Below the pieces are notes generated by a model. That model did not search any database. It was given only the letters and a program-made list of their open reading frames with translations, and was not told where the DNA came from. 64,000 bases of DNA. Source: Zhengitettix transpicula. Lineage: Eukaryota > Arthropoda > Insecta > Orthoptera > Tetrigidae. Of this stretch, positions 1 through 13,400 are shown one piece after another. Each line of letters begins with the position of its first letter. Position 1 is the stretch's first letter. The stretch covers positions 135,489,600 to 135,553,599 of the forward strand of contig CM073590.1 of NCBI GenBank assembly GCA_037074705.1, written 5' to 3'. The translations under genes and the position numbers were made by a program.

Positions 1-2831
1 CTATTAAGAATTTCTTTATAAATTTCAAGAATCTCCTTAACCAACTTATCGGAGTAACTCCCTCTATCTCAATCTGACCATCCCTTATTTTTGTTTGGTT
101 GACTTCCGTCTTCCTCCGCGGAATTACTTTCTTGCCTCTTGTTAGGTATCGCACTCTGTTATCCTGCTTCTCCAAACGTCTATGTTCCATGTAACTACTT
201 AGAACGAAAGACATCAGGATTGTGTCAACTTACTTTTGGCAAACTATTTTTCCAGAGGCACCATGAGATTATTTGTTACCCGTGCTCTCAGCTACTTATC
301 GAGACAATAACTATCTGCTTTTGTCTGAATCGCAGGCAAATAATTACCTCGGACGATGAACTAGCTAGGACTCTAATCCTCTTTAGAATTTTGCGTTTCC
401 ATCTGCCATTTCGAAATTCGTTTGCCCAAAGAACTAGACGCGAACAGAATTCAGCGTAATTTATCATTTTCGAATTATTATTTAGTATTATATTTGGTGA
501 TACTGCTACCCCATTATGTTTAATATTTGATGGAACAGTTACAGTTCTATTATTGAACGTATATATTCACAAATTCTGAAGTTTGACATTAGGAAGAAAC
601 GTTCAACGTACCTGTAATAAGAGGGTTTTAACGCATGAATCACAGAAAGAAGGAAACCTTAAATAAATCTTTACAGTTTGTACATGGCACATCTAAATGT
701 CAATGACAACAATTTTCAATCTAACGTTGTGAAGTAATTTGGGTGTTACAAGAGTAACAATTAGCTGGGAATGCATTATTTACATATGACTTATTGGTAT
801 TATATCTGTAATATATCACAACTTTAGTATAAATGTTTCCTACAGGAAGAATTTCCTTTCTTTATATACGAAAAATATTAATTTTACTGTCGACTAAGAT
901 TAAACACTCAATTAAACCAACTACATTGAAGCACAACATGATTACTTTTTACAGAATTTGCCAATTTTGACATTTATTTCTACGTATGAATTGTGCATAA
1001 TTAATTCATGAATTACAAAGCACATTTGAATTTCTATATTTTCCGTCGGAAAAGGTGGTTTGTACTCAATGAGTGAAGTGAACAAGTTTTTGGCATCTTT
1101 TGCGTTTGAGTAATTGGTGTTAATTGGACACAAAACAAAGCTCAAGTTAGATCTTTGCTTCATGAAACGAGTGTGTGGCATATACGTTTCCAAGAAGAAG
1201 ACATAATAACGGCTGATAAGGAACACGTCATTTAAAACCTTGTGCAAGAAATCGAGTCTAGTGGCTACATACATCTTACCGCGCAAAATATCGGGTATTC
1301 GTTTTTGTCCAACTTGTATATGTTATGGTCCTTAGTGAAAAACCAAGATTTCCTATTCTAAAGGTCTCGGGGAAAGATTCTGTGGCCTAAAAACCGCGAA
1401 ATTTTGCACCTCTTTTCAGTTTTTCGCTAGTAGCAAAAGCATAAAGCATTCTGTTGAAAATAATGTTCAGTAATAAATTGTAGAGTGGTATATAAAGAAT
1501 TAAAAATAGGTATTGCGTTAAAACTAATCTACTATCAATGTTCAATTTAATTTCTAAAAATAATGTACATAGTCTGAACTTCAAGAAATTTTTTCTAACG
1601 TAAATTTGTAATTACTTTTCCCGGCAAACCGATCCAATAAGTAGATGTTAAGGTCATAAATTGCCATTTCTTTACATTTGAGTCTTCTTATGACTTTTAT
1701 TTTCTAGATGTGTATCACTATAACTAGATCAATCGTTGAGAATAAATGATTATAAACACTAGTGGCAGGCTCGTAATTTTTTTTAATTATGTGGTACATC
1801 GCCCTAAGAAACAATTTTTACGAGGATAACTATGTAAAATATTACAACAGACAATGTTTCCAGTACTCTATGGCAAATGAACCGACCCATAATATGCTGC
1901 ATTTCTAATTCCGTCTTCATAGTTTCCAGTAGTGTCTAATTTTTAAAAGCGAAATAATTTTGTAACAGGTTCACACAAACTTCTAACACTAAAGTATTTT
2001 TCCATCGTACATATTCTAAATGAAGTTAATTTCAGGAACATGATGGCATTGCTGTATGTGCTCACTGACCCACAGCGCTGAAAAGAGGTAGTTTACGGGT
2101 AGTGCAGGGAGGTAAAACGGAATACAGCGCATACGCATTTCTCATTCATGAGATAGATCCTGTGTTGAGCTGTGGGTAACACAGAAATAGCCAACTTGCA
2201 GCATTAGCGAGCAGTTTAAAGTCTTTGAAATCGAAGCACTAATTTACACTATTAAAACACAATTATTATAAAGGTTATTAAAATAAAAAAAAATAATTTG
2301 TTCTAACTTATTTATGTGCTATAGTACATATGCACCAGCCGCCACATACAAACGCTATGACTTCATTGAATCGTGTCGTCGTTGCCAAAACTATATAGGT
2401 CATCGCGTTGCAAATTAAGTAAATTTTAACGCGAAACTCACATTATCCTCCAAGAAAATATTTAGATATGTGAAATTATAGCTATATAAGAATCATTATT
2501 AAAATGAGATCTTAATTACGCACCTCTATATCGTCGATCATCTCCTATTTCATTATTGTTCCCATAAAAACTAATCAGCGAGTTGAAATGTAAATGTATG
2601 CATCACAGCGATAAAAGCGTACAGATCTCTTTCCATTTTTATATATATTTTTAAGGCAACAAACTGAAGGACGGTTTATTCATAGTTAGGTGAGCTCTGT
2701 GTGATAAGATTATAATGAGTACGCTGAGCGTAAGTTACAAAATTAACAGATAACGAGAAAACTTAACAGCTCAAGAAACATTCATCGACGGAAATTTTAT
2801 TTTTATTCATATTTGGAGCAAACAATGAGAT
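1..2831. other. intergenic AT-rich DNA, no gene seen
   Basis: I see no conserved domain, no run of coding exons with splice signals, and no RNA gene here. The few open frames (for example 139-459 on + and 942-1286 on -) have no recognisable protein signature and look like chance frames in AT-rich DNA. Confidence 0.6.
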
Positions 2832-3001
2832 GCTTGAGTGATTCTTGGGCTTCCAACCGGGTGAGAATAGTAGTCCACGATGTTTCGATGCCATCGTTAT
2901 CAAGTCATAACTGTCACTGATAACGATGGCTGTGACCGCCATCGAAACGTCATAATCTAAGCCTATTCTCGTTTGGTTGGAAGCCCAAGAATCACTCGAG
3001 C
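2832..3001. repeat. 170-bp foldback (imperfect palindrome)
   Basis: The left arm begins GCTTGAGTGATTCTTGGG and the right arm ends CCCAAGAATCACTCGAGC, so the ends are inverted copies. The right arm contains CTGATAA followed by a hairpin with stem CGATGGC/GCCATCG and then AAACGTC. The left arm carries a shortened version lacking about a dozen bases of that hairpin. This looks like two head-to-head copies of one transposon terminus. The family is not certain. Confidence 0.7.
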
Positions 3002-4318
3002 TGCAAATACACCGGGAGAACCTTCGCTCTTTGACAAACAATGCAAAATCAATATTCTGAATCCGTTTCTTTTTTAAAAAATATTTTCATTTAACGAAGA
3101 TTGTATAATTTGGATTATACAAAGTATTTAATTTACACGGAAGGTGAGACGTGGTGCATTTCATTAACTGCCCGAAACCAGTTATTTTCAATTAGTTTAT
3201 TTTTAGACGGAGGAACTGGTGTTAAAGGTCAATCAGGGAATCGTGGAGCCTCTTTCGCTTTAATCTTCCGTTTTCTGGTTGAATGAGTGAAACTTCCAGT
3301 ATTGATACAATGATGGGGTTGTTATGTTCAAATAACCTCTTCTTTAGAGATTAATACATATTTCTGATGGTCGTTATGTTGTGAGGAGTTTCTCAAATAC
3401 CACGATGTTTAAGTCATAAATCGCATTACTCGGTTTTGCGTCACTTGTATGCGTTTGATGTGACATTCTGCGATAATTCATCACAGTCCACAAGATTAAT
3501 ACAATATTGTTCATATTAGCGATAAGCATATACGTTTTTTTTATGTCAAGGGAGATTTTTCTTGCAGTTGGGGTTTGAGTTGTGGGATTCTCAGCCTTAT
3601 CTTTCCAACGAGGTATTTGATATGGGCTGCTCATATTAGGTGATGATTGAAATGGACACCCGGTAGTCGAGATATAATATCAGTTAGTATGGCCTGGTTA
3701 TTGAGTTGTAGGCAAATTTGAATGCATGAAATTCTACATTTATTCATGTTCTGGATCGTATGATTGAATTTGTGCCGGATGCTGCAATCATGTGGTTTTT
3801 TAGAGAAGTCTTACTCTAATGATTATCTACGTGTAGTTCTTGTCTGATCCCCCATTTCACTTCATAGTACAGTATTTACATGCTATGATGGCCGTCTTTC
3901 ACTTTTGTTCTAACCCTCAATTTTATATATCGCTCATTCATTAACGCAAATTAACTAACAAATCTCTTAGAAGTAACACTTTATGTCATGAACAATGCGG
4001 AAAATGAAAACCGCTAAAATCCTGTGCCTTTAACGGAAGATCAAGTTCCAATTTCTAATATAATAATATGATGTCAGATAATTTTTAGATCACTCGAGAG
4101 TAACAGTAATTTCGGAATCGGTTATTTAGACATTTTTCGGATTGTCCGTTACACCCTTACGTCTAACCATCGTAAATAACTTATTTAATTAAGTTTAATT
4201 TATTAACGTATTTGAGTTGTTGGCAATCTAGTAGTACAGCATAACTATAACAAATAACTTTATCGAGGAAATCAGCATAACATCCCAAATGTTTTACAAT
4301 ATTTATTTAGTAATGTTA
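3002..4318. other. no gene seen
   Basis: AT-rich DNA with only short unsupported open frames. I see no transposon ends or RNA gene. Confidence 0.5.
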
Positions 4319-4320
4319 TA

Positions 4321-5911
4321 GGGGAAGGTGGGGTAAGATGACGACCTTAAGCTTCAAATATTTTTCCTGGGCTTAGTAAGTGGATAAAGAACCCGAAATT
4401 TACAAGAAACATTTATGTTCAATAATTAAATTATATTACCCTGATATCCCCTCTTGAAAGATGAAAAATATTTGCCTCCCCTAAAAATGTAACTGTCTTC
4501 ATCTTGCTCCACCTCTGGGGGAAAATGTTTAAGGGAAGTAGTTAAGAGGAAAAACAAATAAATCAAGCGGTAAAAATTTATTAAAACATATTTTTTTATA
4601 AAAACAGCCAAAACACTAAATAATACAAGATTATCCTGTTTGAAATTAAAACTTGAAGAATTAGGTAAAAAATTAAGAGAAATATTAATAAAATTCAAAT
4701 GAAAAAATCGCATTTCCAGGGTCTGTCTTTCGCTTCGTTATATCCCAGCTGGAATATGCAGCATGTGTCCAAGATGTACACTTTAAGCAGTGGTACCATA
4801 ACTACATCCATTTCTCCTTGCAAATAATGCAATCTTTTTCTTCGTCTTCCAATAATGATTCAATATCGTAGCCGTCCTTTATATAAGGAACCCCTTCTTG
4901 TGATGATTCATCGCATGACGAGGAATCCCATTGACGCCTTTTAGTTTTCTTTATTTCTCTGGTCGTTTTCAACACTTAGCAACAAGCAACTTTCTTTGAA
5001 GCTTCAGTTTTCCTCTTCAATTTTTCCTGTCGTTTAGATTCTAGAAATTCTTTAACTTTTTTTTCTTCTTTAAAGGCTTTTTTTTTACAGAAGTTCCCAG
5101 AACTGAGGTAAGAAAGCAGTCTCTACTTAGGTTTTCTTGCTGGCCATCGGCAGCGGAGAAAGAGGTGAGCAAATGCGGGGCTGTGTTGAGAAAGTTGATG
5201 GTTGTGGAGGAACAGTTTTGGAAATGTCAGGCTGTGGATGTAGGGTTGATGAAATGGCGTGCACTGAAGGAAGGGCCGAGGAAGTCGACTGTTGAGCAGT
5301 GATGTGAGTTATTTCTCTACTAGGACCGCACATCTTTTTCAAATATATCCTTAATTCTGGCACATTATATCCTTTGCTGCAGCATTTACACTTGAGATTT
5401 TATCAGTTACTTCAGCAATAACTGCATTCATTTTCCTTGTACCACATTTCTCTGACACTTTTCCTGGTGTCATTTCATGGTATGTAGTTTTATATCCATA
5501 AGTTATGATATAGAATAAAAGAAAAAATCAATGTAACTAACAATTATTTATAAAACATATATTTATATAAACAGGTACACTTTGGCTTTTAACTTGTTTA
5601 TTAGTCTCCTATCGTACACTACCCATGTTATACATAATTTATACCGCAACAAGTTTTATTTTTACAATGTTTTATATTTAAACAAAATTAACTTATCGTA
5701 GTCTAGTAATTTCTTGCACCGCTCAATCAAAAAATTACAAGTACAGATTTAAAAGCACTCTTCAGTCGACACTGTTCACAAAACAATCTGAACTAACTAT
5801 AAGCGCCTTCTTTACTTGTCTCTATGAGTCTAAGAAAGTCACTAGACAAGACAGCTGTCTATAACAGCATAGGAGAAATACCGAGTTCGTCATCTTACCC
5901 CACCTTCCTCC
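4321..5911 (-). mobile_element. pogo/Tc1-superfamily-like DNA transposon, decayed
   Basis: Terminal inverted repeats are visible. The left end reads GGGGAAGGTGGGGTAAGATG. The right end is its inverted copy with a one-base indel, the last bases being CATCTTACCCCACC then TTCCTCC. Both ends abut TA, the expected duplication for the Tc1/mariner/pogo superfamily. The interior on the minus strand carries the end of a transposase-like reading frame with a C-terminal zinc motif (see separate entry). At about 1.6 kb it is too short and too broken to be autonomous. The pogo assignment rests on the zinc motif and the TA duplication. Confidence 0.65.
4740..5363 (-). pseudogene. transposase C-terminal remnant with zinc motif
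   Basis: On the minus strand the frame starts with a Ser/Pro/Gln-rich stretch. It continues through a Lys/Glu-rich segment (KEEKKVKEFLESKRQ) and ends in a cysteine/histidine module: CIIC, about 12 residues, then HCLKC, W and H. This layout matches the C-terminal treble-cysteine module found in many insect pogo-type transposases. At least two in-frame stops interrupt it, and the last cysteine of the module appears to be replaced by tyrosine. The catalytic DDE part is absent. The neighbouring inverted repeats make a non-functional transposon tail the best explanation. Confidence 0.5.
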
Positions 5912-5913
5912 TA

Positions 5914-7000
5914 TTTTCTCATTAAAGAGAAAAAGTTATATAATATATTTAGTTTTGAAATGAAATATGTTTTTTATTCAACACTTTTAATAGTAATTTT
6001 CTCAAAATCAAAAGATATTTCCTGAATCAATTGAACCTTGATATTAAAGCTTATGACGCACAGAAAAATGGGTGGCGGTTAAATATAAAAAGTCAAGGCT
6101 TCTTTTAACACGTGCTGCAGAAGATGTTCATATGTCCTGGGAAACCGTATCTAACACTCTGCAAAACGAAAAATAAGTCACTCGGCACTAAAACTTATCT
6201 GTGGCATACTGAAAATTGTATCTTAACAGCTACATTTAGAGACGTAATACTTTAAAATATACGTCTTATGTACTTAAATTTTATGAAAATTATGTTAATC
6301 GTGTAAATAACACTGCTGAATCATTATCGTCTGGAATTTGTTTAAGAAATTAATTTAAAAGTCAATAATAATTTTCAAGAAATATGTAGTATTTACAACC
6401 AATTATGTGAATCTAAGGCACTATAACTATCAATTGTAAGTAATTGGTGGTCCACCATAGAAGTAAAAGTTTTTATTCTAATGCTGTTATGTAGCACATC
6501 ATTGTACTAAAACTAAACGACGTCATTTCGAATTAGTTGACTGCTAATCGTCTCATTAAAACTGGTTAGATAAAACAAAAGGTTAATTTTACAACTGCCT
6601 TTATTTAATAAGAAAAGTATTCCGAATTAATCCATAGTACTTCTATTGTGATCTGAAATTTAAAAGAGAAATATATTTCGGCAACAGTTATAGAGATATG
6701 TTGACTAAAAACTAAATAATTTTACACAACTTTACGTACATAATAATTGTATGAAATGATACTCATTCTATAAAAATGTGTGTTCGAAAATTTCATAAAT
6801 TGATTTCGTAATAAAAGAAAAATTAATACATTTTCTTTCCAACAGCTTGAGCTTGTAAGAGATTGTAATAAACGAAATGTTCTAACTTCTTACGAAAACG
6901 ACTGGCTGGCTACTTTTTCCTATCTTAGTTATCTGTCGTCTGCTTCATGGCGCATGCGCGTTAGCTCAACGCACAGTGTCATCTGTTGTGCAATCAATAT
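5914..7000. other. intergenic DNA upstream of sgl
   Basis: AT-rich sequence with no recognised gene or element. It ends in the sgl promoter region. Confidence 0.5.
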
Positions 7001-7025
7001 ACTCGGCTTAGATTCATTCAAGTTG

Positions 7026-7060
7026 TCAGTTTTCACGTTGAACGTGTCTGCGGAGGACGT
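7026..7060 (+). promoter_or_regulatory. candidate sgl core promoter: initiator + DPE
   Basis: TCAGTT at 7026-7031 is a perfect match to the arthropod initiator TCAKTY, with the A at 7028 as +1. Exactly +28 to +33 from that base (7055-7060) reads GGACGT, a perfect match to the downstream promoter element RGWYVT. No TATA box is evident upstream, as expected for a DPE promoter. It lies 252 bp before the sgl start codon and just before a plausible leader exon. Function is inferred from consensus and spacing. Confidence 0.6.
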
Positions 7061-7175
7061 GATTGCTTCTCTAGTGTGATTCAGGGTGATGCAATGTTTT
7101 GAAGTAGGTGTCAAAGAAAATTGTTAGTTACTGTTAGAAGGAACTGCACGGTTGATACCATTTATTTTTAAGCAA
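7028..7175 (+). other. sgl: probable sgl 5'UTR exon
   Basis: From the initiator the leader runs to a consensus donor (AA|GTAAGTG, GT at 7176). A 100-bp leader intron would end at the pyrimidine-rich acceptor CTCCTCTTAG (AG at 7274-7275), four bases before the start codon. The leader holds two short upstream frames: ATG at 7089 (12 codons, stop ending 7127) and ATG at 7094 (2 codons). Confidence 0.5.
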
Positions 7176-7279
7176 GTAAGTGATTTAGCAGCCTGTAAAT
7201 AGTTAACTAGTTATCAAATTCTTTTTTGTGCTTTTGATCACACATCAATAAAATAGTTGACTTGTCTCCTCTTAGCATA

Positions 7280-7438
7280 ATGGTTATAAAGAAGATATGC
7301 TGTATTGGAGCAGGATATGTTGGTGGACCGACGTGCAGCATAATAGCGCTCAAATGTCCAAATATCTCTGTTACTGTAGTAGACAAGAGCAAAGATAGGA
7401 TAGCACAATGGAATTCTGAAAAACTACCAATATATGAG
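7280..7438 (+). CDS. sgl: sgl coding exon 1
   Basis: Residues 1-53, from the ATG at 7280 to donor GAG|GTAATA. It encodes the first beta strand and dinucleotide-binding loop ([11 protein letters not shown]) and ends PIYE. A TTG-led frame starts upstream, but the acceptor at 7274-7275 and family alignment place the start at MVIKKICC. Confidence 0.96.
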
Positions 7439-10400
7439 GTAATATTCGTATTTAGTATGTAATGTTTTCTTTTAATCCTACATTTCTTTACTTATTTGAT
7501 TTTGCTTTTGATAATTTCATACTTAAATATAAACATTGTATAAAAGTAAAATGAAGAATTGTAATTTTTTGACTGGAGCTATAGAAAACTCGTTTTTATT
7601 TTATGTGCCTTGCGTCTACAATTAATGCAACATATGAATTTTGTTATCTTTTGGAAATACTGTTAAAATCACTTTCTTTTTCATTGAAATTTTTTCTCAA
7701 TCTTTGCTAAACTTGATAAATATGTAATCTATTCTTACACTTACTGTACAATTACATTTTACTTGAAGCAAAATAACCAATTTTGAGCTTGCTTCCATTG
7801 ATTTCAATTTGAACAATTTAGTTAATTCTTTCAGTGTTTGTTCATTTCAAAACTGGGATATATCTTCATAACATACCTGCAGATATTTTTTAAAAGTTCA
7901 TTCAATTTGTTAACTTTTATTATATATTTATAATTCCATTAGCCATGTAGAAGATACTTCACGTATGACTATTACTATTCAACTTTCAAATATTATTTGA
8001 AAGCTACAAGCATATGTAAAATTGACCTAATAATATGCTATATTTAATCTAGAATATTTATTTTGATTATATGTGTTACCAGATCATACTTCTGAAAATG
8101 ATACCAAATTTTTAAATATGTCATGACACCTTTAAAATATATCCTAACTCTGCAATTTTAAAATGACTGGCTCATACATTATTAATATTATATCCACACA
8201 CTCAACAATAATATAACTATGGTAATGATAATTTGCATTTTAAATTTGTTGGCTACGGCAGATTAAATATTTAGATAAGCAGTGGGAAGAAAATGTCATT
8301 TTGAACAGAAAATATGTGTGTATCTTCAGAGAGTACAAACTCTTATTTTCATTCCAAAGTCATTTCATTTTTTTTTCTATAAAAACTGACAACTAACCAA
8401 ATACATTATAATAAGGATAATGTGACACAGTCAATTTAAACACCTTATCTGGAAAGGAAATAGTGATGGAGATCTGCTGGCTTATATTAAATTGATAGTT
8501 GGTTTTGCTAGGTAGTAATGATGTCAAATTATGAAGGGACTAAGACCCCTTCCTAAGGAAAAAACATGGCTAATTGCTGGACACTGGATCCTCAATGCCA
8601 TGATAAATAGAAAATACTCAATTGACCTCCAAGATAATGTAGTCCACCCTGGACTACAAATAACTTAACTCTATTCTCGCTCTGGCCTGCACTTTACTGC
8701 ATTCCAACCCAGATATAAAAGAATATTTCCCACAATACTCCTCACCTGCTACAAGGTTGCCATCAAATACCCTCCAAAATTCTGCAAAATAAGGAAGTCC
8801 ACTCTTGGCCCCACCCTCACACTTCCCCACCAAGTTGAGCTGCTTGTCTTGTGATAAGAACATGTGCCACGTCTGCCTTCTGCTTCAACCTACTGTAATC
8901 TTCCAAAATCCTTCACAAATATCCACCTACACAATCAAAGAAAAAGCTATTTTCCTATCCATCACCTACATCATTTACCCAATTACTTAATTGACTCTGC
9001 CCTCCTTTCTATATTGGTAAAACAAACAGTTTCTTCCTGAAAACATTATTAATCATTGTAGCACTCTCAAACGGTCTAAAATCGCAATTCACAATAGCTG
9101 TTCAAGCACAAAGTGACTATGTCAACAATTTGGATGAAAAATTTCCTTTAACCCTCCTTACCACCTGCTTCATTGAATACAAAATTATATATTTGGTATG
9201 CCCTTTTCCAATGCACACTACACTCCAGACTAAGTCCTGCATTCAAAATCCTATAATAACTGCCTTTCCCCTATTACTCGCTCACTTAATTTATTTTTCC
9301 CTTTCATCTCTTATTGCACAAGTTTTTGTGTGTATATTGTGTAGGTACATATAAATGTTTATCTGAATGTTGGTATGTATTAATCAGTTATTTCTCACAA
9401 TATTTCCAATTTTGTGATGATCTTGAAAGAAAGTGTCATTGGATTTGTTGGGTGACAATTTCTATCTGCTAACAAATAGCCTGCTGGGGTTTGAATTTGA
9501 AACTGTGCTGGACAATATCTATTCAGAAGATGGGGGCTTAGGCCATTAAAAAATCAGCAATCTTTATAACTACCCTGGCAATGCCAACCATAGTAAGCCA
9601 GCCACTTTCTATCTCACTTTTCTGTCCAGATGAGTTCCATACATATGTGAAAATACACAATTTTGAGTATCTAAATGTGAAAAGTAAGTAAATCTGTTGT
9701 AGAGTAGCTTTTCTAAGTAGTAACTCCCACACTTCTTTCCTGTCTGATTCTCCTTAGTTTCTTGGTTTTAAGGTCATGGACTCAGCTTAATTACAAACCC
9801 ATGCCAAATTCCTCAATGGCTGCACTGAATGGGTGACTAAAATTTATTTTGCTGTGCTGTAACCTGTGAATTTGTCCCAAACTACAAGTATTTACATTAC
9901 TACTGGCCCTTCATCTCGTAAAATTAATAGTTGATGAATATGCATTTTTAATACCCATACACACCAATAACATTTTAAAATTCACAACATGTACCTGCCC
10001 AGTTTTCCCTTTTTAGATGAAAACACCACCACCAGACTCCTACATGTGACAAATTTTTGTTATAATTTGCTCAAGGCCATAACTTTGTTAGACAGGCTGC
10101 AAGGGTTGCATTGTACATGCCTACTCCATGCTTTCCTCAAACACCTTCCCCTCTCCTCATGTCCAATTTGTGCCTGGCCAATATCTTCAGTCTATGGAAA
10201 CCTACCTCACTAGCACCTCAGAACTCACAAACTAAACATATACAGACCCATAAATTGGCTGTCAATATTTCTTCAATAAGTTGAAATAAATATGAGATTA
10301 AGGTACTTGAAAAGAGTCTTACTTTCTCTCCCACTCCAATCTTGGATCTCTTTAGATGAACTTGTGACTCTCAAAAGTTTTGTTAAACAATCCAGTTTAA

Positions 10401-13400
10401 GTTACACACTGTTTACCCAGTCAACCAAGTACCATTTATTTAACTCCACACGTCCTTGTCTTTTCAAATTTGAAGAACTTTTTTGATTTCAAATATCACT
10501 TCTAATTTATTAATACTGATATTTATATTATTAATTAAATTGCTCTATGTTTATATATCAGTTGGAGGAAAAAGATATAACAACTCATTTATTTGGTTGA
10601 AGAAAATTTTGGCAATGCATTAATCAACTTTATTTTTCATACAATTTTTGTAAAATTATTGAATTGTATTCATTGAAATAATTTTTTGGGCAAAGATCTA
10701 TTTATATACTCTTCCTTGAAGATATTAATATATTGCCTTAGGGTATTCTGAAGAGTTTATATATGTATTTTACATTATATGAAATGAAATATTCTTTGAA
10801 CATATTCCAGTCCTCCAGTGAATTGAGAACCATTTGATACCACTGCTTGTTGACTCCCCAAATTTAAAGAATCTTTCAAACTATCACCTTCAACTGCTTC
10901 AAACTTTTACTCACATTCTTGTCTACCATCTAACTTCACCATCCATTCATAAGTCCCTTCCTAAACAACCTAACCCATGCTAATACCCATACATACCCTA
11001 GCCCTCTGTAATCTCCAAAATAATAGCAAAATTGTAATTGCCTTGGCTGACAAGTGTTCCACCACTGCTACCATGGACTTGGAGAAGTACACAGCTTAGG
11101 CACTTCATATTTGGGATGACGAAATATATATAATCTTGTTTCTGCTGACCCCCAATCATTTTATTACATCTGAAATAGATTAGTTTGTTCAATCAAACGG
11201 CCCACCTAAAAAAAAATGCTTCCAAAACTCTATAAACCCTGTGCCCTGGGTTGCCCAATTGTTGCTGGCTTCAACTCGCACACCGAAAGGATTTCTGCTT
11301 AGGTGGATGAATTCCTCCAACCAAAAACTACCTTCCTTCACTCAGGGTACAAACTATTTCCTCCACCACATCCATGAACTCCCAAAAAACCCTTTCACCA
11401 TATACCCTACTGGTTACCATAGAATGATGTCCCCATTTTCACAAACTTCTCCAATGCTAATGACCTGGTGGCACTTCAATATTTTTCTCTCTTACTGGTC
11501 ATGAAATTCCTTTACCAACAACATCATACCAATTGAACTTGATTGATAGCATTCTACTTTGACCAAACGAAAAGACTTACTTTTGATTACATTGCCAAGA
11601 ACCTTAGTATTGTCAAATTGTATAAACACGATTGCCAATAGCTGCTCATGCCCAGATCCCCAATACCAACCATTTTAACCAATGACCCTTTTTATGGCCA
11701 TACCGCTGAATTTGTCAGATTCTGAACTTCATCTTTAAGAACTATCCTTCCAGCATATCCTACGGCCTAGACAAAGCCTTGCACCACTCATTTTAACTTT
11801 ACCACATACACTCCTTATCTATAATACATTTTCTTTCCATTTTACCACCCACCTCTATATGTATGAATATATTATTGAGTGAAGTAAACTTACCTGAAAT
11901 CAACCGTTTGTCCTGTCAGTTGAGAAGTGGATGTTACAAATTTTCAAGGGCCTGAGTCCCTTTTGTCAGGAGATAAGGTCTGCACTGCATGCCAGCCAGG
12001 CACAAAATCAATTGTGATGAAATGGCTCAGGCCCTTGAAAATTTGTAATTTCTTCAACATCATCCTGACTGGACCAACTATTGATTTCACGTAATTCGAC
12101 TTTGCTGTCTCTCTTTCCTATCTAAATGTGTTACTTAATTTGAGATCGTCACATTTTCCCGAAGTGTGTGTGTGTGTATATATATATATAATGTTAGGTG
12201 TCTAGTGTTGCTGTCTAATGTCTGGCCTTGACAGAGTTTGAATTCAACACTGTGCAGTTGACCAGCACAAGGTGCACTACCCACTCCTGGCAGAGGAGCC
12301 TTACATCACCAAAAATTTTAAGTCTTTCAAAAACATACTCGATATAAGCCAGTGATTTTCTGTGTTTCTTTTTATATATCAATTATTTCGACAGTGCCAC
12401 ATAATCTTTGATTGCTTATATGAATAAAATAACATTTCAAGTAATCAATAAATAGTTCAATAAAAGTTTGTTTTATATTATTTTGTAAAATTAATTTATT
12501 AATATTTATTTGTAGCCTGGTCTTTTTGAAGTTGTGACTGAATGTAGAGGAAGAAATTTATTTTTTTCTACAGACATTGAAACAGCCATAAAAGAAGCTG
12601 ACCTAATATTTATTTCTGTTAACACACCTACAAAAACATTTGGAAATGGTAAGGTAAGAAAATCAATGTTTTATATATTCTCAACATTTACATTTAAATA
12701 TTGGTATGCAAGAAAAATTACTAATAATGTATTGCTACTGAAGTGAATTGCATTTATTAAAATTATTAATCTAATGAATTTTTAGGGCCGTGCAGCAGAC
12801 CTTAAATATGTGGAAAGTGCAGCTCGAATGATTGCAGAAGTTGCTACTGGAGACAAAATAGTTGTTGAAAAGAGTACTGTACCAGTTAGAGCGGCAGAGA
12901 GCATCCTAAATATTCTTAAAGCTAATAATAGGCCAGGTGTTTCCTATCAGGTAAATTATATGTCTTAAAATAATACTTACATTGTTGGGGGGATCATTTG
13001 GAAATGAAATTGTAATGATTATGTTTATGGTGTTATAATGTTTGGAATAATTAATTCCATAGGCAATTTACGGGAAATTGTGATGTGTCGATATTGTTGT
13101 TAATTTTTGCTTTGATGTAAAGAAACATGCAAAGTTTGCATGTATTATAAGGATTCTCAATGCATGAAATATAATAATGGCTGGTAAGTGATTTTAGGCC
13201 AAATATTGAATTGTCATTGAGAAATAAGCATGGTTTGGTGTCAGAGAAAACAAAATAATTTCAATTTAATCTTAATTTTATAAAGGAAAGTAACAAATAG
13301 ATTTTCCTCTTATAATTTTATATAAAGATTGTCCTAAGAAGGTTCTCACTTTGTGATAAATATGTTTAAAATTTGAAATGAACTTAAATATGTGAAATAA

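Larger units (their letters stand above)
7439..12515 (+). other. sgl intron 1 (5.1 kb) with Penelope-like debris
   Basis: GT-AG intron in phase 0. The stretch 7440-8480 shows nothing but AT-rich DNA. From 8480 to 12190 it holds decayed Penelope-like fragments described separately. 12200-12515 is unremarkable. Confidence 0.85.

Noticed and set aside
139..459. 106-codon open frame on +
   Set aside because: No domain, no splice context, and an ordinary chance length. The opposite strand is also uninformative.
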